From NCBI GenBank assembly GCA_035605975.1, contig DATNGG010000167.1:26543-90542 (forward strand): a DNA stretch of 64,000 nt, read 5' to 3'. A model generated the notes under the pieces. The model searched no databases. It had not been told where the DNA came from and saw nothing but the letters and a program-made list of their open reading frames with translations. Positions 16,828 through 25,872 of the stretch are shown here, piece after piece. Made by a program: the position numbers and the translations under genes. This stretch comes from CAIKMD01 sp035605975 (GTDB lineage: Bacteria > Pseudomonadota > Alphaproteobacteria > ATCC43930 > CGMCC-115725). Position 1 is the first letter of the stretch. Every line of letters begins with the position of its first letter.

Positions 16828-17838
16828 ATGATGCGCAGCACTCTCCTTCCGCTCGCGGCCGCGGCCGCGCTGACGGTCGCTTCGGCGGCGTTCGCCGAGC
16901 CGCTCCTGCTAAAATATGGCGATCCCGGCCCGCCCACCGCTTCGATCCACACCGATCTGATCCAGCCTTGGTCCGACAAGGTGAGCAAGGAAAGCGGCGG
17001 CACGCTCAATGTGCGGGTTTATGCCGGCTATTCGCTGGTCGACATGCGCAACACGCTCGACCGTGTCGAGAACGGCGTCGCCGATTTCGCCTTCTGCGTC
17101 TTGGGCCCGGTCTCCTCCCAATTCCCCAAGACGCTCGTCGCCACCCTGCCCTTCGAAGCCGAAAGCGCGCATGAGGCGGGGCTCGCGCTGCAGCGCCTTT
17201 ACGACAAAGGGATCATCGCCGACGAGTGGAAGAGGGTGAAGCCGATCGCGTTCGGGGTTTTCGCCAATCTCACCTATCACACCGTGCCGCCGGTAAAGAT
17301 GCTCGAGGATCTCAAAGGGCTCAAGATCAGCGTTCAGGGCCGCATCGCCGGCCAGACCCTTGAAGCGCTCGGCGGCACGCCGATCACGCTGCCGATCAAC
17401 GATGTCTATGCGGCGCTGCAGCGCGGCACGATCCAGGGCTCGGCGATCGGCTGGCCCGCGACCGTCGCCTTCAAGCTGACCGACATCGTGCACAACCACG
17501 TGCAAGCCTCGCTCGGCGGCGAAGCGGCGATCATGATCATGAACAACAAGACCTATGGGCGTCTCTCCGGCGCGGGAAAGCGGGCGATCGACGCCAATAT
17601 CGGCACCGGCTACACGAACCGCTTCAACAAGGTGATCGACGACACCGAGGACGGCAACATCGCCGCCACCGAGAAGATGGGAAACCAGACGATCGTCAAA
17701 TTGCCGGCGGCGCAGCTCGCGGCCTGGAAGGCAAGGATCGCGCCGGTGATCGCCGATTGGGAAAAGCGTACCCCCGACGGCGCCAAGGTTCTGGCCGCCT
17801 TCCGCAAGGAGATCGCGGCGATCCGGGCAGGATCCTGA
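16828..17838 (+). CDS. TRAP transporter substrate-binding protein (DctP family)
   Basis: 336 residues from ATG 16828, 6 nt after AGGGAGG. Signal peptide 1-23 (ending AAFAE). DctP features include the PWSDKVSKESGGTLNV opening, MRNTLDRVENGVAD, the conserved arginine region ISVQGRIAGQTLEALGG and PINDVYAALQRGTIQG. These proteins bind C4-dicarboxylates and other organic anions for DctQM sodium-driven permeases. No dctQ or dctM is in the window, so it is a third orphan binding protein in a row. Confidence 0.9.
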   Translation: MMRSTLLPLAAAAALTVASAAFAEPLLLKYGDPGPPTASIHTDLIQPWSDKVSKESGGTLNVRVYAGYSLVDMRNTLDRVENGVADFAFCVLGPVSSQFPKTLVATLPFEAESAHEAGLALQRLYDKGIIADEWKRVKPIAFGVFANLTYHTVPPVKMLEDLKGLKISVQGRIAGQTLEALGGTPITLPINDVYAALQRGTIQGSAIGWPATVAFKLTDIVHNHVQASLGGEAAIMIMNNKTYGRLSGAGKRAIDANIGTGYTNRFNKVIDDTEDGNIAATEKMGNQTIVKLPAAQLAAWKARIAPVIADWEKRTPDGAKVLAAFRKEIAAIRAGS

Positions 17839-18039
17839 GCCCAAGATCAAACGGGTAAGGCAGCACGCTGGAGAGTCCAAAAGGGGCTCGCCGCCGCTTT
17901 GCCATGCCGTCATCACAAATTTAACACAGCATGAGCGCCGGAACTCCGCGCGGAAGCTGAACCGGCGACGCCTCTTCGTCATTCCCACATGTGGATGGAA
18001 GCTGGACGGCAGCGGCAAAAGCAAGGGGAGAACAAAGCG

Positions 18040-19881
18040 ATGCCGGAGCGATTCGCGCCGAGCGGCCCGGAGGCATTGCTAGAGGCGTTGCGCGCGCGGG
18101 AGCGCTTCGCGCCGGCTGAAATTCTCGCAACAGCGCTCGCCGGCCTTCGCCCGCCCTGGTCCGTCTATCGCCACCACCAGCTCTCGGCCTTCGAGGCGGG
18201 GCGCGACGGCGGCTATGGCGGCCTCTACATCGTCCTCCACCCCGGCAAAGGCATCGCGCTGGTAGACCTCGAGCTGGCCGCTCCCTTCAGCGCCCTGCTT
18301 CGCCTGCGGCGCCTGCTTCAGGCGACGCAGTTCGAGCCTTTCCTGCGCGACCAGCCGCCCATCGTGGCACTGGCGCTCAATCGCGGCGACCTGCGCAATC
18401 TCGAACGGCGCCTTGCCGACGCGCTTGCCTGCGCCGGGGCCTGCCACATCGCCGAAGCCGATTGGACGGGCACCGCGATCTCGGCGATCGCATCGGTCGA
18501 TTTCGGACTGACCCAGGTGAAAGGCGGCGCGCCGCTCGCCCTGCCGCATCTAGGGCCGAGCCCGAGCGCTTTCCCGCCGCTCCCGGCCCTGGCGATGGCG
18601 GCAGGCCAGGTGGGACAGGCGCTCATGCGCGTCGCCGAGATGCGCGACCGCGCCTCGACGGCGCTGGCCCTCCCGCTCATCTCGGAGCTTGGCGCGCGCA
18701 CGGGGCGGGCCCTGGTCATCTGCAGCCGGCTGCCGCCGCTGGCGCGGCATAGCCTCGCTCGGCTCTGCATTACGCCGGAAAGCCAAAGGAGGTATGCCGC
18801 CGCGATCTTGGTCCAAGCGACGACCCGAGCGCTCGTCCCGGCAGGCACCGGCCTGCGCAAGCTTTGGGCGGCGCGGGGCGACGCGCAAATCACCATTGCG
18901 CAGGCTTGGGAAAGCGCTTCCCCTGGTTTCTGCCGCATGCGGACCGAAAGCCGCGACGCGTTGCGCTTGGCGGCAGCGGGGTTGCGTCTTGGCGCGCAGC
19001 AGGCCTATGCGCTCGCCGCTCGCCATGCATTATTGGCCACTGCCGCGGTGCGTGCATCGCTCGACAGCGTTCGCGGCACAATTGGCGCCGGTGCTCTCGC
19101 GCCGAGCCGTCTCGCCGTAGCGCTGCCTCTTCGCATCAGCCAAGCGCTGCCGCGGCTGCCCGCCGCTCGCCGCATCGAAGGGCGCGGAAGGCAGTTTGCG
19201 CTGGGAATTGGCGGTGCCGCGCTCTGCGCGATTGCCGCAGGTTTTCTTGTCGCGGCGCATGGACCGCTCACGCCGAGGGAAGCGCCGCCCGCGCGCGCAC
19301 AAGAAGAAATGACCGCGAGCGCGGCGAAGCCGCCTCAGGCGGCACCGGCACAATCCTCCCTCGCGCAAAACCAACCCGGAGACGCCGTGGTGATATCGCC
19401 AAACCACGCGCCGCCACGCGCCATCCTGGCGCAGCAAGCCGCCGGCGCTGCGGAGCGGGTGGCGCCGGCGGAGCCGGCAAAGCTCGCTGCTCCCGCCGCG
19501 ATCGAGGCTTCGAGCAAAGCGCGAAACGATGCGGCAGCGCGGACATCTCCGGCAACGCTTTCGGCGCTTCTCCTCGAGCCGGCCGCGATCCCCGAGCCCG
19601 AGTTCGAAGCGCCCGCGCCGAAGCCGCCAGCGGCGGCCGCGATCGCCAGCGCCTCCCCTGCCCTCCAAGCCAAACCCCTCGCCATCACCCCGAAGAGCGC
19701 CATCCAAAGCGCGATCATTGCCACGCCTTTGCCATGGCAACCCAGCCGGCTCCCCTACGGACCGCGGCCCCGCACGGAATGGGTGGCGACCGAGCCGACA
19801 CGCGCGATATCGGCGCGCGAGCGATGGTACAGCCCTTATGACGGCCCGGAATACGATTACGCCAATCGCCAATCCCAATGA
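18040..19881 (+). CDS. Hypothetical membrane-anchored protein, Ala/Pro-rich
   Basis: 613 residues from ATG 18040, preceded by GGGGAG (an upstream in-frame ATG at 17989 lacks a site). The first 140 residues are a compact alpha/beta region (GGLYIVLHPGKGIALVDLEL), followed by a long Ala/Leu-rich helical region. One transmembrane helix lies near 386-408 (ALGIGGAALCAIAAGFLVAA). The C-terminal 200 residues are low-complexity Ala/Pro/Glu and probably periplasmic, ending in a Tyr-rich tail. It overlaps the convergent methyltransferase gene by 25 nt. I do not recognise the family; nuclease similarity of the first domain is too weak to claim. Confidence 0.65.
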   Translation: MPERFAPSGPEALLEALRARERFAPAEILATALAGLRPPWSVYRHHQLSAFEAGRDGGYGGLYIVLHPGKGIALVDLELAAPFSALLRLRRLLQATQFEPFLRDQPPIVALALNRGDLRNLERRLADALACAGACHIAEADWTGTAISAIASVDFGLTQVKGGAPLALPHLGPSPSAFPPLPALAMAAGQVGQALMRVAEMRDRASTALALPLISELGARTGRALVICSRLPPLARHSLARLCITPESQRRYAAAILVQATTRALVPAGTGLRKLWAARGDAQITIAQAWESASPGFCRMRTESRDALRLAAAGLRLGAQQAYALAARHALLATAAVRASLDSVRGTIGAGALAPSRLAVALPLRISQALPRLPAARRIEGRGRQFALGIGGAALCAIAAGFLVAAHGPLTPREAPPARAQEEMTASAAKPPQAAPAQSSLAQNQPGDAVVISPNHAPPRAILAQQAAGAAERVAPAEPAKLAAPAAIEASSKARNDAAARTSPATLSALLLEPAAIPEPEFEAPAPKPPAAAAIASASPALQAKPLAITPKSAIQSAIIATPLPWQPSRLPYGPRPRTEWVATEPTRAISARERWYSPYDGPEYDYANRQSQ

Positions 19882-20561
19882 GCGCCGGGCTGTTTGGCAT
19901 CATCGAGCGTCCGCTCTCCCGCGAGCGCGTGCCCGGAATTGCCGCCGCGCGCTGTCGCCGATAGGCAGAACAGCTTCGATTGCCCCGGCGAGCGCGCTTC
20001 GGCGACGCGGTTCTTCGCAACGGTCAGATAGTGGCAGCGATCAACGGCAAAGCCGGCGGTGGCCGCGCAGGCCATGACCTGATCGACCGGCCATTTGCGG
20101 TAGCGCGCATGGGCGTTGATTTGCGCGGAATAGGAGGTGACGATTAGCCGGCCTTCGGGCTTCAGCACGCGGCGCGCTTCCGCAAAGACCGCATCGAGAT
20201 CGAGATAGCCGATCGATTCGATGAACATCGCGATGTCGAAGCGCCGTGGGCCAAATGGCAGGCGGGCCGCGTCGGCCTGCACCGGCAAATCGAGGCCGTT
20301 GCGCCCCGCCCGGCGCAGCATCGCGAAGGAAAGATCGAGACCGACGACCGCGCAACCGGCGGCGCTCAGCTCGCCTTCCAGCTCTCCGGCACCGCAGCCG
20401 ACCGACAGGATCGCCTGGCGCGGCGGCAGAAGCGATCGCATCCATTGGCGAAACGCGGGGGATCGATAGGCAAAGGTGTCGTAGCCGCTATCGCGCCAGC
20501 CGCGCGTCCCGATCCGCGCATAAAAGCGAGAGCGCTGGGAAGCCTTGGATTGCGTCGGCAT
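19857..20561 (-). CDS. SAM-dependent methyltransferase (class I)
   Basis: 234 residues. Motif I is ILSVGCGAGELEGEL, followed by the acidic end of strand 2 (VGLDLS) and a post-motif ADAARLPF. VLKPEGRLIVTSY is typical of UbiE/Methyltransf_11 small-molecule or lipid methyltransferases. There is no signal peptide. Its 3' end overlaps the convergent gene. The substrate is unknown. Confidence 0.85.
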   Translation of the reverse strand: MPTQSKASQRSRFYARIGTRGWRDSGYDTFAYRSPAFRQWMRSLLPPRQAILSVGCGAGELEGELSAAGCAVVGLDLSFAMLRRAGRNGLDLPVQADAARLPFGPRRFDIAMFIESIGYLDLDAVFAEARRVLKPEGRLIVTSYSAQINAHARYRKWPVDQVMACAATAGFAVDRCHYLTVAKNRVAEARSPGQSKLFCLSATARGGNSGHALAGERTLDDAKQPGAHWDWRLA

Positions 20562-20658
20562 GTTTGGGACGGTCGATCGGCTGTGGATGCTGGCAGAGAG
20601 GGGCCCTCCGCCATCTTACTTGTCCCGCCCGCAATCCGCAGCTATCGCCTGGGGCCTA

Positions 20659-20922
20659 TCACCATTTTTTCGCCGCGAGGTCGCGCAGGGTCGCGTTGTC
20701 CTCTTGCGCCGCCGCCAGCTGCTTCTTCAGCTTCGCATTTTCCTTCTGCAGCTTGACGAGGCCGGCGGTATCGGGGCTTGGCGCCTTGCAGGATGGCGGC
20801 GCCGCTTCGGGTGAGCCGAAGAGGCCGGCGAACGGGCCGCCGGACGAGCTCTGGCACGCGGCAAGACCGAGCGCGGCCGCGCAGAGCAGCGGAATGACCC
20901 GGAAAGCTTGCTGATTCACCAT
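20659..20922 (-). CDS. Small coiled-coil lipoprotein
   Basis: 87 residues with GGGGGAG before the ATG. The signal ends in the lipobox LAAC (Cys23 would be lipidated). Residues 55-80 form a short heptad-like coil (LVKLQKENAKLKKQLAAAQ), reminiscent of Lpp-like or trimeric outer-membrane-anchored lipoproteins. It is transcribed divergently from the kinase gene at 21103, with a CtrA box between them 53 bp from this start. Confidence 0.75.
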   Translation of the reverse strand: MVNQQAFRVIPLLCAAALGLAACQSSSGGPFAGLFGSPEAAPPSCKAPSPDTAGLVKLQKENAKLKKQLAAAQEDNATLRDLAAKKW

Positions 20923-20974
20923 GATCGAACTCTCCCCCGGGATGCGGCGCCAGCCGATCCTCGCCCGGGTCTTT

Positions 20975-20989
20975 TTAACGCCTGCTTAA
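20975..20989. promoter_or_regulatory. CtrA box (TTAA-N7-TTAA), lipoprotein/kinase intergenic
   Basis: TTAACGCCTGCTTAA is a perfect match to the alphaproteobacterial CtrA consensus. It lies in the 180 bp divergent region, 53 bp from the lipoprotein start and 113 bp from the kinase start. TTAA is rare in this GC-rich DNA. CtrA may control one or both genes. Confidence 0.6.
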
Positions 20990-21102
20990 AGTTCCGCCGC
21001 GGCGGGCGGCGGCCGGCAACGGGACCGATCCCGGCCATTTGGCGAAAATCCCATCCAATATTCAGCAAGGCTTGGTGCACAATCGCTTATTCTAGCGCGC
21101 CC

Positions 21103-22953
21103 ATGAGCCCTCATCTCGACATCGATCCGGCCGGCCGCGCGCGAACCCTGGGATTGGGTATCGCCGCCGTGGTCGTCGCCGTGATCATCTCGATGTGGGC
21201 GGCGGTCGCCATCTCGATCGTGCAGTCGCGCGACACCGCCCTCAAGGACATGGGGGCGACAGCCACCAACCTCGCCTTTGCCTTCGACGAGGAGGTGACG
21301 CACACGCTGGACAATGTCGCGGGCACGATCGACGCCGTCGCCAATCGCATGCGCGCTCAAGCGCCCGAGATGAACCTCTATGCGTGGTCGCGGCAGTTTC
21401 CGATTGTCGCCGGCCCGATCGTCGCCGTCGGCATCGCCGCGCCCAACGGGACGCTCGTCGCCGACACCACGGGACCCAAAGCGAAGCATGTCGATCTGGC
21501 GCAAAAATCCTATTTCCGCGTTCCGCTCGACCGCAGCTTCAGCGGGCTGTTCATCGGCGGTCCGGTCAAAGGCTGGGTTGGCGACCAAATGCTCATTCCA
21601 GTCTCGCAGCGCGTCGAGACGCAGAGCGGACGCAGCCTGGGCGTGTTGATCTTCCTGGTCTCGCCGGCGAAGCTGACACGGCTCTACCGCTCGATCGATA
21701 TCGGCGAGAACGGCCGGATCACGTTGGTCGGCAGGCACGGCATGATTCTCTCGCGGTTCGGCAAGCGCAGCCCGGACGGACTCGACGGCGTCGGCGAGAC
21801 CGCGCCGGAGAGCACCAATCCCGACTTCGTTGCCGAAAACAGTCGCGGCTCTTTCGTCGCCGAGGACGCGCAGGACCACGTCAAGCGCCTCTTCAGCTTC
21901 CGGCGCGGCGCCGACTATCCGCTGGTCGTGTCGGTGGGGCTCGACTACGATTCCGGCCTCGCGGTGGCGCGGGCCCATGCGATGACCATCTCCGCCCTCG
22001 CCGCCGTCGCGACGATCCTCCTCGCCGGCCTCGCCTTCTATCTCATCCGCGAGATCGCCAGCCGCGCGCGGCGCGACATGGAGCTCGCGGCCGAGCGCAG
22101 CAAGCTCCACGCCGCCAATCTCGAGCTGCAATCGGCCAATGCCGAGCTGAGCACGAGCAAGCAGGCCGCCGAGGTCGCGAGCGAGGCGAAATCGCTCTTT
22201 CTCGCCAATATGAGCCACGAGCTGCGCACGCCCTTGAACGCGATCATCGGCTTCTCGCAGCTCATCCGGGACGAGGCCATGGGTCCGGGGAAGCCGGTCT
22301 ATGCCGACTACGCGAGGGACATTTTCGGCGCCGGCGAGCATCTGCTCGAGATCATCAACAATCTGCTCGACATCTCGAAAATCGAGGCGGGCAAGACCGA
22401 GATCCGCGACGAGGTCATCGATCTCGACGAGTTGCTCGGCGCGAGCCTCGCCGCGGTGCGCATCCAGGCGCAGCGAAAGCAGCTCGCGCTGGTCCTCGAC
22501 ATGCCGCCCGGCATTCCGCGGCTGCGCGGCGATGCGCTGCGGCTGCGCCAAGTGTTGATCAACCTCCTCTCCAACGCGGTCAAATTCACCGAAGCCGGCG
22601 CGATCACGGTGACGGCGGCATGCGATGCCGCGCATGGCTTGACGGTCATGGTCATCGATACCGGCATCGGCATGTCGGAAGACGAGATCGCGGTCGCCTT
22701 GGAGCCGTTCGGCCAAGTCGAGAACGCGATCACCAAGCGTCATGAAGGGACGGGACTGGGGCTTTCGATCGCACGGCGGCTCGTCGAGCTGCATGGCGGC
22801 GGCCTTTCGATCGCGAGCGTCAAGGGCCAGGGCACCACCGTCAGCATCCGCTTTTCGCCCGAGCGTCTCGTTCTCTCGCTCGCGGAAATCGGGCCGGATA
22901 GTACGACGCTCCGCCAATTGCCGCGCGAGCGCCGGTCGCAGCGCTCGGCCTGA
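21103..22953 (+). CDS. Membrane sensor histidine kinase, PleC/DivJ-like
   Basis: 616 residues from ATG 21103. Transmembrane helix 1 is near residues 15-40. A periplasmic Cache/PDC-type sensor follows (about 45-295, with LVADTTGPK and SYFRVPLDRSFSG), then helix 2 (about 295-318) and a coiled coil. The HisKA domain has FLANMSHELRTPLNAIIGFSQ, and the ATPase domain has LINLLSNAVKF, DTGIGM and GTGLGLSIARRL. The HisKA region is of the PleC/DivJ kind that phosphorylates DivK and PleD. Both of those receivers are encoded at 56089-57914, and both loci carry CtrA boxes. A direct partnership is an inference. Confidence 0.9.
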   Translation: MSPHLDIDPAGRARTLGLGIAAVVVAVIISMWAAVAISIVQSRDTALKDMGATATNLAFAFDEEVTHTLDNVAGTIDAVANRMRAQAPEMNLYAWSRQFPIVAGPIVAVGIAAPNGTLVADTTGPKAKHVDLAQKSYFRVPLDRSFSGLFIGGPVKGWVGDQMLIPVSQRVETQSGRSLGVLIFLVSPAKLTRLYRSIDIGENGRITLVGRHGMILSRFGKRSPDGLDGVGETAPESTNPDFVAENSRGSFVAEDAQDHVKRLFSFRRGADYPLVVSVGLDYDSGLAVARAHAMTISALAAVATILLAGLAFYLIREIASRARRDMELAAERSKLHAANLELQSANAELSTSKQAAEVASEAKSLFLANMSHELRTPLNAIIGFSQLIRDEAMGPGKPVYADYARDIFGAGEHLLEIINNLLDISKIEAGKTEIRDEVIDLDELLGASLAAVRIQAQRKQLALVLDMPPGIPRLRGDALRLRQVLINLLSNAVKFTEAGAITVTAACDAAHGLTVMVIDTGIGMSEDEIAVALEPFGQVENAITKRHEGTGLGLSIARRLVELHGGGLSIASVKGQGTTVSIRFSPERLVLSLAEIGPDSTTLRQLPRERRSQRSA

Positions 22954-22970
22954 GGCCGCTTCCGCCCGAC

Positions 22971-23966
22971 TCAGCCCAGAGTCTCGCGCGCGAACAGCTC
23001 TTCGACCGACCAGTCTCGCGTGAGCAGGCCTTGCTCGCGGTGATAGCGCAGTACGGTCTCGAGCACCTTGCGGTTGCGCTCGATCCCATAGGGCCAGAAA
23101 TCATCGCCGAGCAAAGCACGATTGCGCTCCTGCAAGGACGCAACCCAGGGGATCATCAGGCTCGGCGTGAAGAAGACCGATCCGGCGCGGTAGGCGTTCT
23201 CGGCGATCGCTTTCGCCTTTCGGAAGGCTTCGACCAGGGCCATCGCGACCCAGGGATTGCGGTCATACACCTCGCGCCGGATCACGACCGTATGCATGAT
23301 CGGAAAAATCCCGGTGCGGCGGAAATAATCGCGCTCGACCGCTTCGTAATCGACGAAGAGCCGCGCGACATTCGGCGATCCCGCGCGCAGGCTTGGCGGA
23401 ATCCAGGCCGAGAACAGCGCATCGATCTCGCCCTGCTCCAGCATCCCATCGAGCGTCTGGCCGGGGCCGAGCGGATGAATCTTAACGCCCTCCGGTGCGG
23501 CAGGCGCCGCCCAATCCTCCTGCGCCGCCGGCTTGTCGAGCGCGCCGACGTAATAGGTAAAGCTTTTGGCAGGCACGCCGTAATCGTCGCTCAAGGCGCC
23601 CTTCGCCCAGATGCCGGCATCGTGGCCGTAGCGATGCAGCTCGCCGACCTTTTTGCCGATGAGGTCACGCGGCTCGACGATCCCGGCGCGCGTGTTGACG
23701 AAGATCGCGCCATGGCGGAACAGCCGGTTGGGAAAGACCGGAATGGCGATGAAGGGCGGGTTCGGCGCCTCGAGGCTGCGCAAATAATAAGTGAAGCCGA
23801 GCTCGGCGACGTCGTATTCGCCTTTGAGGACGCGCTCCATGATCTCGCCGACCTGGACCCGCGTGCTGTAGGAGAGCTCGATCCCCTCGGGCTGCACGGT
23901 CCCGTCGGCAAGAGCGCGGGTGCGGTCGTAGTGCCAGCAACCGAAACGAAGCTTGAGCGGCGCCAT
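22971..23966 (-). CDS. 4,5-dihydroxyphthalate decarboxylase-like / ABC substrate-binding-fold protein
   Basis: 331 residues from ATG 23966, with GGAAGG upstream. No signal peptide is present (starts MAPLKLRFGCWHYDRT). The sequence follows the 4,5-dihydroxyphthalate decarboxylase family (GVELSYSTRV-like start, AELGFTYYLRSL, FPIMHTVVIRREVY, NPWVAMALVEAF), which adopts a type II periplasmic-binding fold and lacks a known cofactor. It begins a minus-strand catabolic run with aldolases, an LLM enzyme and amidohydrolases. Annotation as a decarboxylase is plausible, but true enzymatic activity is rarely proven in this family. Confidence 0.75.
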   Translation of the reverse strand: MAPLKLRFGCWHYDRTRALADGTVQPEGIELSYSTRVQVGEIMERVLKGEYDVAELGFTYYLRSLEAPNPPFIAIPVFPNRLFRHGAIFVNTRAGIVEPRDLIGKKVGELHRYGHDAGIWAKGALSDDYGVPAKSFTYYVGALDKPAAQEDWAAPAAPEGVKIHPLGPGQTLDGMLEQGEIDALFSAWIPPSLRAGSPNVARLFVDYEAVERDYFRRTGIFPIMHTVVIRREVYDRNPWVAMALVEAFRKAKAIAENAYRAGSVFFTPSLMIPWVASLQERNRALLGDDFWPYGIERNRKVLETVLRYHREQGLLTRDWSVEELFARETLG

Positions 23967-23995
23967 TGATGCCTTCCTTCCGCGAGACGCGCTCT

Positions 23996-24742
23996 TCAGA
24001 GCGGCACGCCGTCCGTCACGACCTTGCGCTCGTGATACTCCCAAATGACTTTCGCGACCTGCACCTGACCGCGCAGCCGCATCGCGTCCTCGATCACCGC
24101 GCGCGGAAACGGCACGGCGCCGCCGAACGGCTCGGCGGCGATCTGCAGCCGCGCGTTCTCCTCGATCGAAATGCAGTTCATCAGCGCGATCTCGGCCGTC
24201 TCCCCGAGCACGACCGAGCCGTGGCCGCGCATCTGGCAGGCGAGCTTGTCGCCCAGCGCCTTCGACAGATCGGCGGCCATCGCGTCGTTCAGGACGAGGC
24301 GCGGATCGTCCCAGGTCGGAACCCCGGCGCCGAACATGAAGGCTTGGTTGAACACCGGCACGATCGGCCGATTGACGACGCCCAAAAGCGTCGAATGCGG
24401 CGAGTGCAGATGCGCGATGCACATGATTTCGGGCCGGTCGCGATGAATCTGCGTGTGGATGCGATATTCGGCGGGAATGGTGATCGGAAAATCGCCGCCG
24501 GGGTGATGAAGGATCGTTCCGTCGAGGGCGAAGACGAAAATCTGGTCGGCACGCACCGCGGTCTTTTCAGCGCCGGCGCCGGGCGTGACGAGGACGAGAT
24601 CGGTGCCGGGAATCCGCAGCGAGATATGGCCGAAGATCCCGATCAGCCCGTGCTGCCCGGCGATGCGGCAGAGGATCGCAAGCTTGCGGCGATGCGCCCA
24701 ATCCTCGTCCCTCGCAAGTCCAGATTTCGCCGCCTCGCTCAT
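23996..24742 (-). CDS. Class II aldolase/adducin family protein (copy 1)
   Basis: 248 residues from ATG 24742, preceded by AAGGAGAG. The zinc-binding pattern of the family is present (GIFGHISLR, then AHLHSPHST, and RGHGSVVLG near the C-terminus). Members cleave or decarboxylate small hydroxy acids; decarboxylases of hydroxylated aromatic acids also belong here. A second, diverged copy is at 25873. The substrate is not known. Confidence 0.85.
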   Translation of the reverse strand: MSEAAKSGLARDEDWAHRRKLAILCRIAGQHGLIGIFGHISLRIPGTDLVLVTPGAGAEKTAVRADQIFVFALDGTILHHPGGDFPITIPAEYRIHTQIHRDRPEIMCIAHLHSPHSTLLGVVNRPIVPVFNQAFMFGAGVPTWDDPRLVLNDAMAADLSKALGDKLACQMRGHGSVVLGETAEIALMNCISIEENARLQIAAEPFGGAVPFPRAVIEDAMRLRGQVQVAKVIWEYHERKVVTDGVPL

Positions 24743-24794
24743 CGCGCTGCTCTCCTTGCCGCTAAGGCCCCTTGCCCTTCTTGCCGCGATCCCT

Positions 24795-25832
24795 TTAGGC
24801 CGCGACGACGAGCGGCTCGAGCCGCGGCGCCACCTCGCCCATGAAGCGGCGCATCGATTGCGCGCGCTGCTCTTGCGTCGCCCAATCCTTGCCGACAACG
24901 AGAAGCAACGTGCCGAAGCCGCCGACCTCCTCGAACAGCTCTGTCACCTGACGATAGACCCGCTCGGGCTCGCCGCAGAATAGGAGCCCGCGGTCGATCA
25001 GATCATTGATCGTGACATCCTCGATCGTGCCGCCGGGCGGAATGAAGGCATCGAGGCGGCGGCCCGAGCGGATCGGCACGAGATCGGCGTTGCGTAAATC
25101 CTCGCGCGCCTGCGCCAGCGAGTCGGCGACATAGACGAAGCGCGCCAAGCGAATGCGGCTGCGGCGCGGTGGATCGTCGGGGTTGGGAACGCCGAGATAA
25201 GTCTTGATCATGCCGGTGAGCTGGGCCGAGGGGTTGGTCCAGGACATCAGCGGAAAGAATCCCTTCTCGGCGGCGAGCTCGAGCGTGCTGTCGGTGCGGG
25301 CGCAGGCGATGCCCACATCCATGCGCGGCTTCGTCAAAGGCTTCGGGATGATCGTCCAATTCTTGCCCTGCCACACCTCGCCGTCCCAATCGAAGGGCGC
25401 GGGCGACGACCAGGCTTTGAGGATGATGTCAATCGCCTCGCGCATCATCACGCGCTGCGGCGCCGGCAGCTTGCCGCGCAGGCCGCCGCCATCGCCGATG
25501 CCGAGGCCGAAGCCGGCCATATAGCGGCCATCGGTCAGGTGATCGCACACGGCCGCGTCGGTCGCGACCTGAAGCGGATGGAAATAGGGCAAGGCGCGAA
25601 TCCCCGGCCCCATCTTGATCCGCTTGGTCAGCGCCGCCGCCTTGCAGATGAACGGATCGGCCGAAGGCAATTGATCGGGCGCGTGAAACGAGACGAACAC
25701 GCCGTGCTCGCTGATCCAGGCCTCCTCGATGCCGAGCTGGTCGGCGAGGATGACCTCCTGCAAATCATCCTCATAGCTGAGCTTGGCGATCTGGTTGCGC
25801 CTTTGCCCGTTGGAGAAGAGCCCGAATCTCAT
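24795..25832 (-). CDS. LLM-class flavin-dependent oxidoreductase
   Basis: 345 residues from ATG 25832. It follows the bacterial luciferase-like (LLM) pattern: MRFGLFSNG start, EEAWISEHG, GRYMAGFGLGIGDGG, then the C-terminal RLARFVYVAD and ELFEEVGGFGTLLLV. These enzymes use FMNH2 or F420H2 and O2 to oxidise or ring-open organic substrates. It sits between the two class II aldolase genes on the same strand, so it is probably part of the same degradative unit. A separate flavin reductase would be needed and is not seen nearby. Confidence 0.88.
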   Translation of the reverse strand: MRFGLFSNGQRRNQIAKLSYEDDLQEVILADQLGIEEAWISEHGVFVSFHAPDQLPSADPFICKAAALTKRIKMGPGIRALPYFHPLQVATDAAVCDHLTDGRYMAGFGLGIGDGGGLRGKLPAPQRVMMREAIDIILKAWSSPAPFDWDGEVWQGKNWTIIPKPLTKPRMDVGIACARTDSTLELAAEKGFFPLMSWTNPSAQLTGMIKTYLGVPNPDDPPRRSRIRLARFVYVADSLAQAREDLRNADLVPIRSGRRLDAFIPPGGTIEDVTINDLIDRGLLFCGEPERVYRQVTELFEEVGGFGTLLLVVGKDWATQEQRAQSMRRFMGEVAPRLEPLVVAA

Positions 25833-25872
25833 GCCGTCCTCCGCCTTGCGACGCCGCTGCCGTGCAGAGCGA

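Noticed and set aside
20986..22917. 643-codon minus-strand frame opposite the PleC/DivJ-like kinase
   Set aside because: Same antisense artefact; the kinase motifs are on the plus strand.
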